A stretch of 64,000 nt of DNA from Mangrovibacterium marinum (GTDB lineage Bacteria; Bacteroidota; Bacteroidia; Bacteroidales; Prolixibacteraceae). Below the pieces are notes generated by a model. The model searched no databases. It saw only the letters and a program-made list of their open reading frames with translations, and had not been told where the DNA came from. Below, one piece after another: positions 62,726 to 64,000 of the stretch. The stretch covers positions 105,719 through 169,718 of the forward strand of contig NZ_QAAD01000010.1 of assembly GCF_003046625.1 (NCBI RefSeq), read 5' to 3'. The position numbers and the translations under genes are program-made. Each line of letters begins with the position of its first letter. Position 1 is the first letter of the stretch.

Positions 62726-62746
62726 ATTAGAAAGTCAAAAAGACTT

Positions 62747-62784
62747 AAAAGCACTTAAATCATAGGTTTAAGTGCTTTTTTATT
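62747..62784 (+). terminator. Terminator after tRNA-Lys
   Basis: A 13-bp perfect stem, AAAAGCACTTAAA with TTTAAGTGCTTTT, followed by further T, 22 bp after the tRNA. Confidence 0.85.
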
Positions 62785-62833
62785 TTGCCGCAGACACTAA
62801 AATATGCACCAAATCGCAAAATAAACGAGACCA

Positions 62834-62875
62834 TATCGAGACCTGTTTTTAGAAAACCTTTAAGAGGTCTCGATA
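62834..62875. repeat. 11-bp inverted repeat upstream of the integrase gene
   Basis: TATCGAGACCT (62834-62844) and AGGTCTCGATA (62865-62875) are exact reverse complements. GAGACC also occurs at 62827 and near 62975. These may be recombinase arm sites or an operator. Confidence 0.7.
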
Positions 62876-63008
62876 ATCGATGTAGGTTTCTGATAATCAA
62901 TTCAAATTAAGTTAATTTGTTTCGTTTTGATGCTTGGGTTTTTGAACCTCTTAGCTTAACTTTAAGTATGGAAACGAGACCATTTTTAATCTAAAAATGA
63001 GTTGAGTT

Positions 63009-63668
63009 ATGAGAATTACAGTAAACTTTTCCTTGAAAAAATCAAAATCACGCACTGATGGTAAATGCCCGATTTATTTGAGATGTACTATGCATGGTCA
63101 ACGGTTTGAATTGTCTACCGGTATTTTTATTGATCCTGTAATCTGGAATGAAGAAAAACAGCAGGTAAAAGGGAGAACCGAAGAAATCAAAATTCTGAAT
63201 AGCCGCTTAGATAAAACTGTTTCTCGTGTTCAAGACATCTACAATCAATTAGAGTCGAAAGGAGAGCCGTTCTCAGCAATGCATGTAAAAAATAAATTGC
63301 TCGGAGTGAACGGAGAAAAGGGCGTGCTTGAAATTCTGGATACCCTTATTAATGGAATCGAAGGGCGAATTGGCAATGACTATTCGGAAGGAACGCTAAA
63401 GCATTATAAAACGACATATTCGAGGTTATCCGAATTCATCAAGATTAATTTTGGTAGAACAGATCTCCTATTATCAATGATAGATTTCAACTTTTTGAAC
63501 TCGTTCGATCTCTATCTTAAAACAGACCTTTGGTTAAAACCGAATACTGCGCTGACATATCACAAGCACTTAAAGAAAGTCTTGAATACAGCAATAGCAA
63601 TGAATTTGCTATCCGTAAATCCATACAATTCTTTCGGATCAATCGGAAAAGTTGTGGGGAATAAATAA
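63009..63668 (+). pseudogene. Truncated tyrosine recombinase (integrase N-terminal part)
   Basis: The 219 residues match the N-terminal arm-DNA-binding domain (SLKKSKSRTDGKCPIYLRC.., IDPVIWNEEKQQVKG) and the SAM-like core-binding domain (TYHKHLKKVLNTAIAMNLLSVNPYNSF) of Bacteroidota integrases. The frame stops there, before the catalytic domain with the R-H-R-Y residues, so the protein is inactive. It starts 284 bp after tRNA-Lys, the usual place for an integrase of a tRNA-targeted element. An ISAon1-type transposase begins 36 bp after the stop, so insertion of that IS is the likely cause of the truncation. Confidence 0.85.
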
Positions 63669-64000
63669 AAAGATGAGCTTTGTGTTTTAATGCAAATAGA
63701 AGGATGAAGACACAAAACGAGCAATACAGCACACTAATTCGATTAATTTTACCCGAAGAACTTTTTGATTTCTTTTTACTGGTTAATCTGGAAGTTAAAG
63801 ACAAGCAGGTGCATGTTTACCTGGAGGAGAAGGATCTGAAACCGGAAGGGTATGAATCCGAAAAACTGTCGTCCAAGGGCTTTCACGCTCCAATCACTAT
63901 TCAGGATTTTCCGCTTCGGGATAAGCCATTATTCCTGCATATAAGGCGTCGACGTTGGCTGGTTGAATCAACCGAACTGGTAGTTAGCCGTAATTGGAAC
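63655..64000 (+). mobile_element. Insertion sequence, left end (ISAon1-like), partial
   Basis: The extent is inferred from the transposase frame and from the point where integrase homology stops (about 63650). The terminal inverted repeat cannot be confirmed because the right end is outside the window. Confidence 0.5.
63704..64000 (+). CDS. ISAon1-type transposase, N-terminal region (runs off the window)
   Basis: An ATG at 63704 opens a frame that stays open to the window end (99 codons). The protein resembles the ISAon1-family transposase N-terminal region: LPEELFDFF, KLSSKGFHAPITIQDFPLRDKPLFLHIRRRRWL and a VVSRNW end. The catalytic part would be encoded beyond the window, often as a second frame. 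The left end of the insertion sequence should lie around 63655-63700, within or just after the truncated integrase gene. Confidence 0.75.
   Translation, partial: MKTQNEQYSTLIRLILPEELFDFFLLVNLEVKDKQVHVYLEEKDLKPEGYESEKLSSKGFHAPITIQDFPLRDKPLFLHIRRRRWLVESTELVVSRNWN

Overview
The window comes from a member of the Bacteroidota, most likely a Marinilabiliales/Prolixibacteraceae-type anaerobe or facultative anaerobe (inference). Signs are promoters of the TTTG-N19-TAnnTTTG type, mostly A-rich start regions with few Shine-Dalgarno sites, a type IX secretion C-terminal sorting domain, small Bacteroidota-specific families (DUF4293, DUF3276/PUR, a 58-residue Hc1-like protein), a V-type ATPase operon with DUF2764, an ISAon1-type transposase and a Bacteroidota-type tyrosine recombinase.

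Layout. 1-1757: end of a heavy-metal-type RND pump and its TolC-like channel. 1758-8576: low-complexity repeats, a TAT-exported Gfo/Idh/MocA oxidoreductase, a tetrahaem cytochrome fused to an FGE/SUMF1-like domain, and a secreted sialidase. 8577-12479: an MscS channel, a ParDE toxin-antitoxin pair lying between two copies of the MscS 3' end, a molbindin-like protein and TrmO. 12877-20408: a V-ATPase operon (E, DUF2764, A, B, D, I, K) whose K subunit keeps the Na+ ligands known from Enterococcus. 20436-26400: a 165-bp tandem repeat, then GH28, GH105 and GH42 enzymes for pectin and galactan side chains. 26680-28790: a histone-H1-like protein and a LytS/LytTR two-component pair.

28917-54583 is the most unusual part: 19 consecutive minus-strand genes with mostly overlapping or near-zero junctions. 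Read 5' to 3' they are: an Fe-S ferredoxin, a radical SAM enzyme, a DUF116-polyprenyl-diphosphate-synthase fusion, two terpene-cyclase-fold proteins (one with the squalene-hopene-cyclase DxDD motif), two PQQ-like propellers, two NHL-like propellers sharing a GCCNP motif, a TAT ferredoxin, a NapH-like membrane Fe-S protein, a membrane-anchored propeller, a NuoE-NuoF-ferredoxin fusion, a NuoG-like protein, a lipoprotein propeller, an ABC ATPase, an FtsX-like permease, a GT4 glycosyltransferase and a fifth PQQ-like propeller. My reading, which is inference, is a cell-envelope redox system. Electrons would pass from NAD(P)H through the NuoEF/G-like module and membrane Fe-S proteins to the periplasm, coupled to a dedicated cyclised polyprenoid. 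I recognise no haem protein, molybdoenzyme or hydrogenase in it, and I know of no described system with this gene set.

54584-64000: an M48 lipoprotein protease, DUF3276 and DUF4293 proteins, a sulfate-activation locus (cysD, a four-helix-bundle gene, cysN/C with an altered kinase P-loop) and an SLC13/RCK permease. The window ends with tRNA-Lys, a truncated integrase and the start of an ISAon1-type transposase, which together look like the eroded edge of an element integrated at the tRNA.
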